A DNA stretch of 64,000 bases from Gnetum montanum. Lineage: Eukaryota; Streptophyta; Gnetopsida; Gnetales; Gnetaceae. This document shows, one piece after another, positions 1 through 10,930 of this stretch. The stretch spans positions 108,811 to 172,810 of the forward strand of contig MNCI01028269.1 in assembly GCA_015680685.1 (NCBI GenBank). Reading direction: 5' to 3'. Below the pieces are notes generated by a model, which worked only from the letters and a program-made list of their open reading frames with translations, was not told the DNA's origin and made no database searches. Made by a program: the position numbers and the translations under genes. Every line of letters starts with the position of its first letter. Positions within the stretch are counted from its first letter, which is position 1.

Positions 1-1736
1 CCTAGCATAGGCCAAGATCAGCTGCCACTACAAGACTATAGACCATTGATGAGCCATCTCAAGGCCATCGTTGAGACAGTCAATTGGGGAAGTCGTGATG
101 ACGCAAATCTCTTTTGGGTCATTAAAGATGTCATTCAATCCACTATTTCTTTGAATTGCACAAGGGATGAAGTGTCTATTCATATAGGAGGATGGGGAAG
201 TGTTTAGTCACAACAGATCTCAGGATACATGGCATCTTTTCAAGTCCAATTAGAAACCAGTGAAGGGGCCACTATGGTGGTTAGGTAACATCAGGATGCT
301 ATGGGAGCCGTAGACGTGGTTGTACACCACATCAAAGAATCATTCAATGTACCTATTATGCCACTGGTAGATCTCATAGGAGCACGGGATGCTCAAACTT
401 TGGCTGGAACCTCAATGACTCCTGCAGAACATGAGGATGCACTTGATCGATTGCTACAAACAAGACAAGTAATGACATCCATGTTTGACATCCCTCAGGA
501 TGTTACAACAATTCAGTCAGATCTCATTTCCACAAAAGGAAAGCTGATCTTAATAGAAGTGAGGGCTGAACATGCTTAAGCCGAAGTGCAGAAATTACAA
601 GAGTAGCTCATGGCCCTACAAGTAGCACATTGAGATCCTTTGCAATTTGTTCTCTCAAACCAGCTAGATAATTTCAGAACTAACCAATTAACCAAGCTAA
701 TCATAGAGAATAAAAAGGTGGCTAAAGAAAAAGAGAATGCTATTTGGGATGCATTTGCAGCATAGGCACAAACTCATGTGCATCTCAAGGCACTCAACAC
801 CTTACAAGAGGAAAATAAACAACTTGTCATCGACAACCTTCGGTTGACCACTATGGAGAAGCAAAAGAATGTTCTCGAAGAACATTTTCATCAGTTGCGG
901 GAACAATTTATTTGGGTCAACCAAGACATAAGCTGGTTAGCCAAGGAGAATTGAACCCTCTCAATGGAGGAGGTATACGCAATTCATCAAAAGATAGCCA
1001 TCGAAATAAGCACGTGAAAAAATGAGGCTAAATGGCATGAAAAGCTAAAGGAGCACATTCGAGATTAGGTGGGGATGTACAAAAAGATACTTGAGAAGGA
1101 GATCCATATGGCCAAGGCCCACATCAATGCTATCAGTGCTCAACACACTGACTGGCATGTCATATTGGACACATATGCCTTTGCCCACCAAGCGAAAGTT
1201 AAAAACTAGGACCTACATATTCAGGATCTGATAGAATACATGAAGTTGGAAAACCTGTGGTATGCCAACCTTGTCATGTTAATAGCAGGATGCCTAAGAA
1301 TAGAGCTTGAGTAGCAGGTAGCAACCACCTATGTCAAATACGAAGTAGAATTTGTAGAACACAAGAAGTTGTTGGAAAAACTAGAGATTGCAAATTATGG
1401 GCAAGCTACCAAGGCCAAAAAGGTGTCGTAGTAGATTTGGCTCGATGGCTAGCAGATTTCCAAGGATACAAAGATAAAGCTAGAGCCTATGAAGAGGAAC
1501 GATGGGTGATTGCAGCTTGGTATGTCAAGGCCAATCAAATGTTTCCACAATTACCCTGTTCGTGGGAAGTGTTGACTCTGTCAAACATCAGAACATTAGC
1601 ATGGATAACACAAGACACTCGAATCAAAGAGGAGAAGCTCTAGGTCATACTCCAACACCATAAAGTCTCAAAACTTGGAGCACAAGACAAAGAAAAAGCA
1701 CCAATGGAGGAGCCACTGCCACCAGGAACTACATGA
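1..1736 (+). pseudogene. E1 ORF2, C-terminal part (coiled-coil protein), decayed
   Basis: This collinearly matches the C-terminal two thirds of ORF2 in E2 (5650-7407) and E3 (17890-19637). Readable stretches include the segment with VVHHIKESFNVP and LDRLLQTRQ, a long heptad-rich coiled coil (many L/E/K/Q residues), and the segment WYVKANQMFPQLPCSWEV just before the end. It closes with a Pro-rich tail (MEEPLPP..TT) and TGA at 1734-1736. Many TAG/TAA codons interrupt it, mostly CAG/CAA to TAG/TAA changes, as expected of a methylated, decaying transposon. No RT, RNase H or integrase motif is present. Biochemical function is unknown. Confidence 0.75.
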
Positions 1737-1889
1737 GTTCCAAAAATTTTATAGATTGTAGCACATTCTTTGTGTTTTGTCTTTGTTTTATTTTCATTCC
1801 ACACTACAACATAGTCCCCTTTCACCATCCAATAATCCCATACCTATCCATTGTGTAATTGCTGTAACTCTAGGATGAGTTTTCATTCA

Positions 1890-1901
1890 GTCGTGGGGGT
1901 A
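1890..1901 (+). promoter_or_regulatory. polypurine tract of E1
   Basis: The tract GTCGTGGGGGTA lies directly 5' of the LTR's first TG. The same TCAGTCRTGGGGGTA motif precedes the 3' LTR of E2, E3, E5 and E6, where it would prime plus-strand DNA synthesis. Confidence 0.8.
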
Positions 1902-2718
1902 TGATGAGTCATCATTTGGGCGTTCGCGATATCGCAGCCCAACCACGATATTGCATACGCGATATCGCAGCCGGTCTCCTCATCTATAAATAAGAGGTAG
2001 ACAAATGAGTACGGGAGTTTTTAGTTTAGAGATAGTTAGTTTGTAGTGTTTTCATTTCTTTCTCTCAATCGTTTTTCTCTCTATGCATGCCTGCAGTGTG
2101 GTGATTGTACTTGCACGACATCCTTTATTCGAGTGTGATGTACTTGGACACACACATGGCTAGCAATAAAGATCGAGATTAATGCATCATTGTAGCATTC
2201 ACTTAGTTTGATTAATTATTTAATTAATTATTATTTACTACTTTCCTAGTTAATCTCTCTCACCCTTATCTCATGTTAAAACATGGAATGTGTACAACTT
2301 AATTATGAGCATTTAAGTGTGACTACTTGGTAACCTAGTAGTATACCTAGGATCTGTGCTTGGTAATCCCAGTGGTAGTCACGCACAAAGTCCAAGATGT
2401 GTATGGATAATCAAGGAATAGATGCTCATCACACTTAGGCTAGTTAGATTCCTTCTCACCCTTTCCCTCTTAGCTTAGTTAATATTATCTTCCATTGCCT
2501 TCAGGAGTAGCATTAGGTTAGAAACCCATCATACACCTTACTCTAGACTAAACTATACGTGATAAAGCTAATACTAGTCCAGGTGGGAAGACAGCGAACT
2601 GCGACCTAAGGCTAACTGTCTAGATGCCACAACTAGTCCATTTGTGGAGTTCGACTAGATCGCACATGTAATGCTCGTATTCGTATGGTTGAGTGTAGGG
2701 GTACGTTGCCACTCATCA
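1902..2718 (+). repeat. 3' LTR of E1
   Basis: An 817-bp LTR that begins TGATGAGT and ends ACTCATCA, so the termini form a perfect 8-bp inverted repeat. Inside are a GATATCGC palindrome array, a TATAAATA box at 1985, a conserved CCGCAGTGTGGTGAT-like block, several GTACGAC/TACTTGGTAAC words, and a terminal ATTCGTATGGTTGAGTGTAGGGGTAC block shared with every LTR of the lineage. Confidence 0.9.
1921..1992 (+). promoter_or_regulatory. E1 LTR promoter: GATATCGC palindromes and TATA box
   Basis: Several GCGATATCGC-type palindromes (CGATATCGCAG, ACGATATTGCATACGCGATATCGC) stand just upstream of CATCTATAAATAAGAGG, with TATAAATA at 1985-1992. The arrangement matches a Pol II core promoter at the U3/R boundary. 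Which factor binds the palindromes is unknown. Confidence 0.75.
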
Positions 2719-3054
2719 TGTGTGAACCCCAATGGGGTAAGTATGGCCAAGTTCAATACTTTCAACATGCAATGATCCTCATCTTCCATTTAGTAATCCT
2801 TGCCATCCTCAACCGATCAGTTATGGGGTATATCCCCCATTCTAATAATAAGCAGGATTAATAACCACTTTTTTATTTTCTTTAATTCTACAACTTTTTT
2901 TTTCTAGTTTTTCATTTTTCAATTTATTTTTTTATCTTTTTTATTTTTTTGTCTTTTTTACCTTTTACGTTTTTTATAAGTAATCTCATCTATGAATAAA
3001 ACACTCATGTGGATCGTTGGTTGAGGTGTGTTCTATGTTATCGAGTCACGAGTG

Positions 3055-3094
3055 NNNNNNNNNNNNNNNNNNNNNNNNNNNNNNNNNNNNNNNN
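3055..3094. other. assembly gap (40 N)
   Basis: Unknown bases in the E2 spacer. Flanking sequence aligns to E3 on both sides, and E3 has about 245 bp here, so the real gap is probably larger than drawn. Confidence 0.95.
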
Positions 3095-3680
3095 GTAGAT
3101 CTAATGAAAATGGGAGTAAGAGTAATCAAAAGGGCACTTAAAAATCCAATGTTGTTCTAGGGGGTCCCACTAGAAAGACATGCATCCATACTTGAAGGTT
3201 GGTGGCTTCTCTGGATTCAGCAATCGAAAAAAAAAGAAGAAAAGAAAAAAAAAAGCAAAAGAAAAAAAGGAAGTGCCATAAAACAAAAATCACTCCTCCC
3301 TTGAATAAAATGCCAAGTGATCGTATGCCTTGCTATTATGGTACTCTCATAGTTGCTCATCATGGGATGAAACAATGCGATGTCACTAGTCAGAGGAATG
3401 GACTTAGTCCTGATCTTGGAATGATGGGTTAATGATACGTTACTCATGCTCTTCACGCAGGATTCACTGTGCCCTAGGTCAGTTACCTCATGTCCCAATC
3501 TCTACAATACCTTCTATAGTTTGTCTCATCTCACTATTCGTGTAATTGTAGCTCATGTCATGTGTAACATAGAATTCTTACCTCATTCCAATGATAATTA
3601 CATGTGTGCTCTTTGTGGAATCAGTGCAAATTACATTTAATCCTTCTAGTGCCCACGGACACTTTTAAGTGTGGTTACAC

Positions 3681-3725
3681 AAGGGAATTATAGGTTGAAC
3701 CTTGCTTTGGGGAGGATCCACTTGT
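3681..3725 (+). promoter_or_regulatory. conserved non-coding block of the lineage (E2 copy)
   Basis: An AAGGG..TTA...CTTTGGGGAGGAYCCAC block occurs at the same relative place in E2, E3 (16021), E4 (37783, minus), E5 (46209) and E6 (24201, minus), although most surrounding spacer is poorly conserved. Its role is unknown; packaging, dimerisation or transcription control are possible. Confidence 0.6.
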
Positions 3726-4035
3726 GTAATCTTTTGTAATCTTCACTTATGACACAGCTCACACCCACCATTTCTTACCCTCAGCCTATTTTTCATTACA
3801 TTCTTTCCCTATTATTATTATCCCTCTGAATCAACATTCCTATGCACCATCACATAGCCTTTTTCTTTACCACCTGAGGTTTTATTGATCATTTCCATAC
3901 CATCATAATTATTCGTGCCTTCAAAATGATCTAATTACCTCAGAACCCCTTAACAATAGCCCAATGTCCTAAGTTTACAACATTGATTTCAAGAAAATCT
4001 TTAAAAATTTGGTATTTTCCCTTGGGCCTAAACAT

Positions 4036-4133
4036 TGATAGGCGACGATATTGCTTAAGCGATATCATGGGCAACACAATATCATGTACACGATGTATCA
4101 TACGAGATATTGCATCCCAAAAACTTATAAATA
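4036..4133 (+). promoter_or_regulatory. E2 internal promoter-like array upstream of ORF2
   Basis: Palindromic words GACGATATTGC, GCGATATCATG, CAATATCATG and ACGAGATATTGC lead into a TATAAATA box at 4126-4133. This is the same layout as the LTR U3/R region of this element. The sequence after the TATA box (AATAGGTGAC...GCAACACTTAG...GGGAGTTTTT) also resembles LTR leader sequence. It lies about 490 bp before the ORF2 ATG. A separate ORF2 promoter is inferred, not shown. Confidence 0.55.
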
Positions 4134-4558
4134 GGTGACACCCCTGCAACACTTAGCATCATTTTTCACAATTCACACGGGGGAGTTTTTCAAATTTTTC
4201 TCTACAACTTGCGATTGTGTGACCCTTACTTTCATATCCATATCTTGCTCACTAGTACTTCGATTTTAATTCCTTCTGATCCTACTTAAATCCGGAGTGT
4301 TCAGCTTAGTCATGGGGGAGGGACACCTACCAAATAGTGGCTATCCTTTTTGCAATTTATCATCACCAAAAGGACATTATCTAGGGTAATTAGCTATAAC
4401 ATTTAGAATAATTGTGCCAAAAAAATCATTTAATCCCTTTAGGTACACCGGGAAATTAAAATTGGAAACCACCTAAGTAAAATAGACTCATTATTACAAT
4501 CTTTCAAGAAATATCACATGGAGATAAAATAATATAAATAATTAAGGCAACCAGTAAG

Positions 4559-4613
4559 GTATAACTTAACTTCAAAAAAAACCTTACTAACGCTTGGCCC
4601 CGTGTGATTAAAG
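4559..4613 (+). other. predicted 55-nt mini-intron ending at the ORF2 ATG (E2)
   Basis: Donor GTAAG|GTATAACTT, branch-like TTACTAACG, acceptor TTAAAG directly followed by ATG. The acceptor is GCAG in E3, so this copy carries a C-to-A change there. The equivalent site is present in E3, E4, E5 and E6. Confidence 0.55.
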
Positions 4614-7407
4614 ATGACCCCAAAACGTGGACAATAGGAAGGTCCTGCTCAAGGTGGAAGAACATGACCTAGGAGAGGCAGAAGATAAGATCCTGTCAGA
4701 CAACATGCAGAACAGGAGGAATAATCATTTAGCATTCATCAAGAGGACCCTCCTGTTGTACAGTCTGAGCAGGCAGAAGGAGGAGCTACTGCAACGCCTA
4801 AACATGGACAACATCTCACGTTGCCCCAAGATTGTGTTTAGGCCATCGACAAAAAGTCCACATTCGCTGCGGTGATTGTGGAATTAAACTCTGAATCTTT
4901 TTTAGAGTTTTCTCCTAAGGCTATTAGGGATCACCTCAAAGGGTCTCCGTTATGGCCTACCCTCTTTGAAAGCAATGCCTGGTACCTAGGGGAGACGTAC
5001 CAATTCTGGCACAATAGTGAACAAGGCACCATCATCAATATTTGTGGTGTGACAGTCAATTTCTCTGCACAAGCCATTTTGAAAGTATTAAACCTTCTGA
5101 ATACAGGGCCCAAGGTTGCTCAGTTATCCACCTGTTCTAACCCCGATGTGTGACGAGATTGGTTAGAAAGGGCATATGGTAGAGATAAGACATTTGGTGA
5201 GTTGATGACGGTAGAGAGGATCTACATCAAAATTGGAACATATCACCTCTTCCCCACAAAGGGCTTAAAAAGAATATCAACGTATGTGGCAAGAGGATGT
5301 GCAGTGCTGATGGGAAAGGTTAATGCTAACCTGCCCCATCTATATTTAATGGAGATCTTGAGGTAGTTCGAAGAACGGAAGATAGGGAAGCTTGCCTTAC
5401 CTTTCCCTTGTCTTATCAAAAATCTTTTCCGACATATTGGTATTAGGGGGTACACCAATGATGTACTTCAAAAAGCCCAAAATGCTTCCTATGCTAAATT
5501 GTTAAAGCCACTAGCCACAAGGAAAATTACTGGTCAGATGCTGGGACCAGAAGAAGAAGAAGAACAGATGGTTGGACCAACTACAACTCAACTTGTAGGA
5601 CTCAGTCAACCTCCAAGTACAGGAACCAGCCAACAATAGGAAGCAAGGCCTAGCACAGGCCAAGATTAGCTTCCACCAGCGCAAGACTACAGACCATCGA
5701 TGAGCCATCTCAGAGCCATCATTGAGACAGTCAGTTGGGAAAGTCGTGATGACACAAATCTCTTCCGTGTCATTGATGATGCCATATAGCCCACGGTTTC
5801 TTTGGATCGCACAAGGGGTGAAGTGTCTATTCATATAGGAGGAGGGGAAAGTACTTAGTCACAACAGATCTCAAGAAACGTGGCATCTTTCCAAGTGCAA
5901 TTAGAAACTAGTGAAGGGGCCACTATGGTGATCATGCAACACCAGGATGCTGCAGGAGCTGTAGAAGTGGTCCCAAACCACATCAAAGAATCATTCAATG
6001 TACCTATTGTGCCACCGGTAAATCTCACATGAGCATGGGATGCTTAAACTTTGGCTGGAACCTCAATAACTCCTATGGAACATGAGGATGCACTTGATCG
6101 ATTGCTACAAATAGGACAAATAATGGCATCCCTGTTTGACATCCCTTAGGATGTTACGGTAATTTAGTCAAATCTCATTTCCATGAAGGGGAAGCTGGTC
6201 TTAACAAAAGTGAGGGCTAAGCATGCTGAAGAAGATGTGCAGAAATTACAAGAGCAACTTGTGGTCCTACAAGAAGCAAAATGGGATCCTTTGTAATTTA
6301 TTCCTACAGACTAGCTTGACAGCTTTAGAACTAAGCAACTAACCAAGCTACTAATGGAGATTAAAAAGGTGGCTAAAGAAAAAGAGAAGGTTTTTTGGAA
6401 TGCCTCTATAACACAGGCACAAACTCATGCACATATTAAGACACTCAAGGTCCTACAGAAGGAAAATAAATGACTTGTTGTTGACAACCTTCGGTTGGCT
6501 GCTGTGGAGAAGTAGAAGAATGTTCTCAAAGAACATTTTCATCAGTTGCGAGAACAATTCATCCGAGTCAACCAAGACATAAGCCATTTAGCCAAGGAGA
6601 ATCTAACTCTTAATGGACGAGGTACGCGCAATACATGAAAAGATAACTATTGAAATAAGCACTTGGCAAAATGAGGCTAAACGACATGAAAAGCTAAAAG
6701 AGCACTTCTGAGACTAGGTGGGGATGTACAAACAGATCCTTAAGAAGGAGATCCATATGTCCAAGGCCCATATCAATGCTATCAGTTCTTAACACACTGG
6801 CTGGCTGGCCATATTGGACACATATGCTTTTGTCCACCAAGCAGAAGTTAAGAATTGGGACCTGCAGATTCAAGATCTAACAGAATATATGGAGTTGGCA
6901 AACCTGTGGTATGCTAACCTTGCCATGTTAACAGCAGGATGCCTAAGAATAGAGCTCGAGCAACAAGTAGCTACCACCTATGTCAAATACGAAGCAGAAT
7001 TTGCAGAACGTAAGTTATTGGAAAAATTAGAGATCACAAATTCTGAACTTGAGGTGGTGAAAATAAGCTACCAAGGATAAAAAGGTGTCACGATAGATCT
7101 AGCTCGACGACTTGCGGATTTTTGAGAATACATTGATAAAGCCAAATCCTACGAGCAGGAATGACAGGTATTTGCGGCTTGGTATGTCAAGGCCAATCAA
7201 ATGTTTCTGCAACTATCCTATTCACGGGAGGTGCCAACTCCATCAAACATCAAAACATTGGCATGGATGGCACAAGACCCTTGGACTGAAGAGGAGAAGC
7301 TCCAGGCCATACTCCAACACCATCAAGTCCCAAAACCTGGAGTACAAGACAAAGGGAAAGCACCAATGGAGGAGCCACCGCCACCAAAATCTACATCATT
7401 TCCATAA
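4614..7407 (+). pseudogene. E2 ORF2: globular domain plus coiled coil, decayed
   Basis: The start ATG follows the mini-intron acceptor. The first ~25 residues are basic (KRGQ, PRRGR). The next ~250 codons form a globular region with LNSESFLEFSPKAIRDHL, GSPLWPTL, WYLGETYQFWHN, YHLFPTKGLKRIS and LPFPCLIKNL. This order resembles the plant 'putative plant transposon protein' domain found near Athila-type elements (assignment from memory). A long coiled coil follows (TEYMELANLWYANLAML), then WYVKANQMF and a Pro-rich tail MEEPPPPKST, ending with TAA at 7405-7407. Numerous stops and frameshifts make it non-functional. No catalytic polymerase or integrase motif is seen. Confidence 0.7.
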
Positions 7408-7563
7408 ATTTTGTGGTTGTAGAACATTCTTTGTGTTATGTCTCTATTTTGTTTTCATTCCACACTACAACATAACCCCATTTTCACCATCCAATAATCC
7501 CATACCTATCCACTGTGTAATCACTGTAGCTTGAGGACAAGTTTTCATTCAGTCGTGGGGATA

Positions 7564-8387
7564 TGATGAGTCGTCATTTGGGCGACCGCGATATTGCGTA
7601 CATGATATCGTAGCCCAACTGCAATATCGCATATGCGATATTGTAGCCTGTCTTCTCATCTATAAATAAGAGGTAGATAGATTAGTTAGGCATTAGGAGG
7701 TAGTCAATTAGTTTTTAGTGTTTTCATTTCTTTCTCTCAACTCTTTTCCTCTCCGTGTATGCCCGCAGTGTGGTGATTGTAAATGTATGGCATCCTTATT
7801 CAAGTGTGACGTACTTGGACATGCACATGACCAGAAACAAAGATCAAGATTACTTCATCATTACAGCATTCACTTAGTTTAATTATTTAATTGTTATTGT
7901 TATTTACTGCTTTCTTAGTTAATCTCTCTTACCCTTAAACTCCTATTAAACGTGGAATGAGTACGACTTGATTACAAGCATTTAAGTGTGACTACTTGGT
8001 AACCTAGTAGTGTCCCTAGGATCTACGCTTGGTAATCCAAGTGGTAGTCATGCACGAAGTCCAAGATGTGTACGGATAATCAAGGAATAGATGCTCATCG
8101 CACTTAGGCTAGCTAGATTCCTTCTCACCCTTTCCCTCTTAGCTTAGTTAATATTATCTTCCATTGCCTTCAAGAATAGCATTGGGTTAGAAACCCATCA
8201 TACACCTCACTCTGGACTAAACCATATGTGACAAAGCTAATATTAGTCCAGGTGGGAAGATAGTGAACTGCGACCTAAGGCTAACTATCTAGATGCCATA
8301 ACTAGTCCGTCTGTGGAGTTCGACCGGATCACAAGTGTAACACTCGTATTCGTATGGTTGAGTGTAGGGGTACCTTGCCACTCATCA
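7564..8387 (+). repeat. 3' LTR of E2
   Basis: Begins TGATGAGTCGTC after the tract AGTCGTGGGGATA and ends CCACTCATCA. It holds a GATATC array, TATAAATA at 7661-7668 and the common 3' block GTATGGTTGAGTGTAGGGGTAC. Length is 824 bp. The next bases (GTTAG) are the continuation of the LTR it is inserted into. Confidence 0.88.
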
Positions 8388-8644
8388 GTTAGCCACTTAG
8401 TTCTCTCTTCCTCTCCTTTATTAGTAGAAGACATAAAAAATACAAAAGCTATAAAAATCATATACCTCAAGCTTACTTAACCATACAACCATGACAATAC
8501 AAGTATGTTTGGAAAGACAACGATTGATTAACCCTGAGTGTTCCATTAAGGCGCATAAGCACTTGGTCCTTGGAGTTTGACCGGATTGTGCGTGAAACGC
8601 TCGTATTTGTATGGTTGAGTGTAGGGGTACATTACCACTCATCA
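8388..8644 (+). repeat. 3' end of an older LTR split by E2
   Basis: Resembles the last ~250 bp of the E5-type LTR: CATATACCTCA, AACCATACA, AAGACAACGATTGATTAACCC, then GGTTGAGTGTAGGGGTAC and CCACTCATCA. E2 is inserted in it, right before GTTAG. The 5' part of this LTR lies left of the window. Confidence 0.7.
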
Positions 8645-8649
8645 TTAGG

Positions 8650-9835
8650 GTTAGAAAAATGTTGAATGAAAAAATCAATCTCATATTGCAAGTTACACAT
8701 GCAGTTGGTGAACAATTTAGGTATACAAGTCACACAATTAGTTTTCTTCAGGATGTTACAAAGATTTCTATGAGACTTTCTCTTAAAATTAAAGATATTT
8801 CTTTTTTGGTTTTGAGAAGAGTAGATCAAATGGACATTGAGGATAATTTCATTGTTAACAAGAGATAAGTTGATGATGCCTTGCTTTTTTAAGAAGGAAA
8901 ATGATTTGTACTATTAGGTTGTCAAGATCAATATGCATGCATTAAATGATGTTGTTAATACTAGTGATGTTAATATTTTTCATGAAATTCCTTCTATTGC
9001 ATTGTTAGAAAATGATAGAGAAATGAGTTACAATTTGAAGATCTATTGCTTCACACAAATGAAAAAAACATTAATTGACATACATCATCAGTTGCATAGC
9101 ATCTTGGTATTGTAAACAAAGAAACTGATAGGATAAAAGCATGGTTGCATAATCTATCATTGTAGATGTTGCTCAATGACTTTCCATATCTAATTCTCCT
9201 ATTAATGAGTTTAACATATTGGGGTTGTTTACGATGGCATTTCCAATTCTTTTTACTATAATTTTCCTGATCGAAGAACTAAAGATGTCAAACTACATGA
9301 ATATGCAAAACATCTTATTCTCTACAAAGATAGTAGATTTGAATGGCACAAGCATTTCAAGTAAATATCATTTTTCAATTTGTTTTTTATTTTCATTATT
9401 CCTTTTTTTTTACCTTGACGCAATCATGTATGATTTCTTTTTATGTATTATATCTATAGTATCATTAGATTATTGTTGATGCACCAAAAATTATTAAAAA
9501 ACTAGGTGAGTCATTACATAATGCTTCATCACATATCCTTGTTGATAATTTAATACGATATGATACCTTCATTCATAATACACCATCTTATTGAAGAAAA
9601 TGTAAAGCATAGGTAACTGACATAGTGAATCAATTAGGAACACCTACTATTTTGTTTACTCTCAATGCAACAAATCTCTATTAGCTTGAGTTGCATAATC
9701 TAATGAAGGAGATCAACCTAAGAACTCATCAAAATTGAAACCATGAAGGCAAAGTAATATTATAGAAAATCCACATATAGTTGTAGAGTTTGTGCACCAA
9801 TGTTACATGACCTTTCTAACAAATGCAATATGAGT
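8650..9835 (+). pseudogene. Helitron Rep (Helitron-like N domain), decayed
   Basis: Frame-hopping translation gives the ordered landmarks of the N-terminal half of a plant Helitron Rep/helicase. TSHTISFLQDVTKIS near 8730 corresponds to the family's GHVINFPQDV region, and LVLRRVDQ..DNFIVNK near 8810 follows. LFTMAFPILF near 9225 and VKLHEYAKHLILYKDSRFE near 9280-9350 come next. LGTPTILFTLNATNLY near 9640 corresponds to LGTPTFFFTLSAADLHW. Family correspondence is from memory. The gene is broken by many stops and frameshifts, and the Rep HUH motif and helicase domain were not seen. Helitron termini were not identified. Confidence 0.6.
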
Positions 9836-9869
9836 GGCAGCATTATAGATCTCCACATTTGCATGATTT

Positions 9870-10310
9870 ACTATGGATACAAGGTGCTCCATTCGTGCTC
9901 CGCAGACGCAAAATCCGGCGGTTTTGAATGTTCCTCCATGCATGAACATCGTCTGAGCTTTTTACACTGTCTGTGTCTCCAGCTCTGGCTATGGCTGCCG
10001 CTTCTGGAATCTGAGTTTGATTACTCTGACTTTCTGAAGTGAGCCTTGCATGAGCATTCATGGCTTTTCATCGGACCAGATTTCTGTCAATCCAGAGAAC
10101 CGGAATTTGATTAATGTTGACCCTGCTGCAACACTATGTTGAGTCATTTCATTCAAGGACAGAAAAAACATGATGGAAGTTCTTTGGAAGAAAAAAGATC
10201 TCTAGACTGGTAACATCGTGCCAAACAAACTCAAATCCTGACGCGTTTGCGGCAAACGGTGCAGAATTATTAATAGAGATGGTTCCCTTACGTTAGGTTT
10301 ACCGGCCTTG
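9870..10310. other. GC-richer anonymous segment next to the Helitron remnant
   Basis: This stretch is visibly richer in G+C and CpG than its AT-rich neighbours. The minus strand holds an ATG-started reading frame (10061 down to 9843) with many Ser/Gln/Asn residues that I do not recognise. It may be a captured host gene fragment or an old promoter/exon. No domain is visible. Confidence 0.3.
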
Positions 10311-10604
10311 TAAAAAAAAGAAAAAAAGGATACATTGAGGCTTTGTAACCATTCAGTTGTTGGACTACTTAAAAATTTTTAATTTCTAGTTTTTTTAAAA
10401 AATAATTTTAATTTTCAGTTTGTAAAAAATGTAATGATAGTGATGTTACTGCAGGAAAAGAAAAATACCCTATGAATTTCTGGCTTATGCATGTGACTTG
10501 TCATCTATAACATGTGTTAAGTTGCACTTTGAGTGTCTTTGGAATCTAAAATAATTATAATATAGCTAAATTCAAGATATATGGTCTAATTAAAATTTTA
10601 CAGC

Positions 10605-10665
10605 CTTATCACTAGGCTAACACCTCATTGTTGTAAGTCATTGGTTTGATTATCCTAGTGATAAG
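10605..10665 (+). repeat. hairpin with SINE-like A and B boxes
   Basis: A perfect 12-bp inverted repeat (CTTATCACTAGG ... CCTAGTGATAAG) encloses an A-box-like GGCTAACACCTC and a B-box-like GGTTTGATTATCC about 25 bp apart. A related block (CTTATCACAAGGCTAGCATCTCATT) lies on the minus strand near 22050-22090. This fits the head of a tRNA-derived SINE, but no full element with a tail and TSD was found. Confidence 0.35.
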
Positions 10666-10730
10666 ATTATAGTTAGATGTCTAGGGGTATCTATATTCAT
10701 CTAGTTCTAATTCCAACAACGCCCATTAAT

Positions 10731-10930
10731 TTGATCCTAAAAGATATGCTTAGACCCATGTTGTTTGGGGTATTATAAAAATTTTTATGCATGACTATGG
10801 TAATCTAATTCTTAATTTGCCCCATGCATATGACTTGCAAAGTGTAAGTCAATCCCTAGTTTGATCCTAGGGTATATGCTAAGACACATGTTGCTTGGGG
10901 TATTACAAAAATACATGTGCATGACTATGG
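10731..10930 (+). repeat. pair of 70-bp direct repeats
   Basis: Copy 1 (10731-10800) and copy 2 (10861-10930) both run from TTGATCCTA to GCATGACTATGG, with about 80% identity by eye. A related ATGCATATGACTTG word recurs near 10485 and 10823. Origin unknown. Confidence 0.55.

Larger units (their letters stand above)
1..2718 (+). mobile_element. E1: 3' part of a gag/ORF2-type LTR retrotransposon
   Basis: The right-hand part of a non-autonomous LTR element: the C-terminal two thirds of ORF2, a short untranslated stretch, a polypurine tract and the 3' LTR. The 5' part lies outside the window. Its right edge (LTR end CACTCATCA) is followed by TGTGAACCCC, which is also the uninterrupted sequence at 14897 in E3. 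E1 is therefore inserted inside E2 at the position matching E3 14897. A 5-bp target duplication (probably TGTGA) cannot be confirmed without the left edge. Confidence 0.8.
2719..8387 (+). mobile_element. E2: gag/ORF2-type LTR retrotransposon, right part
   Basis: From left to right: the tail of the gag-side coding region, a non-coding spacer with a conserved block, an internal promoter-like array, a mini-intron, ORF2, the polypurine tract (7551-7563) and the 3' LTR. It is collinear with E3 from 14897 to 20683. E1 separates it from its 5' half, which lies outside the window. A 40-N assembly gap at 3055-3094 replaces about 245 bp, judged from E3 15226-15470. E2 is itself inserted in an older LTR, whose 3' end continues at 8388. 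Confidence 0.8.

Noticed and set aside
3199-3498. overlapping Lys-rich and Phe-rich frames around 3199-3498 (and like frames at 15600)
   Set aside because: They come from an A/G-rich run (AAAAGAAAAAG) in the non-coding spacer, with no conservation between E2 and E3.
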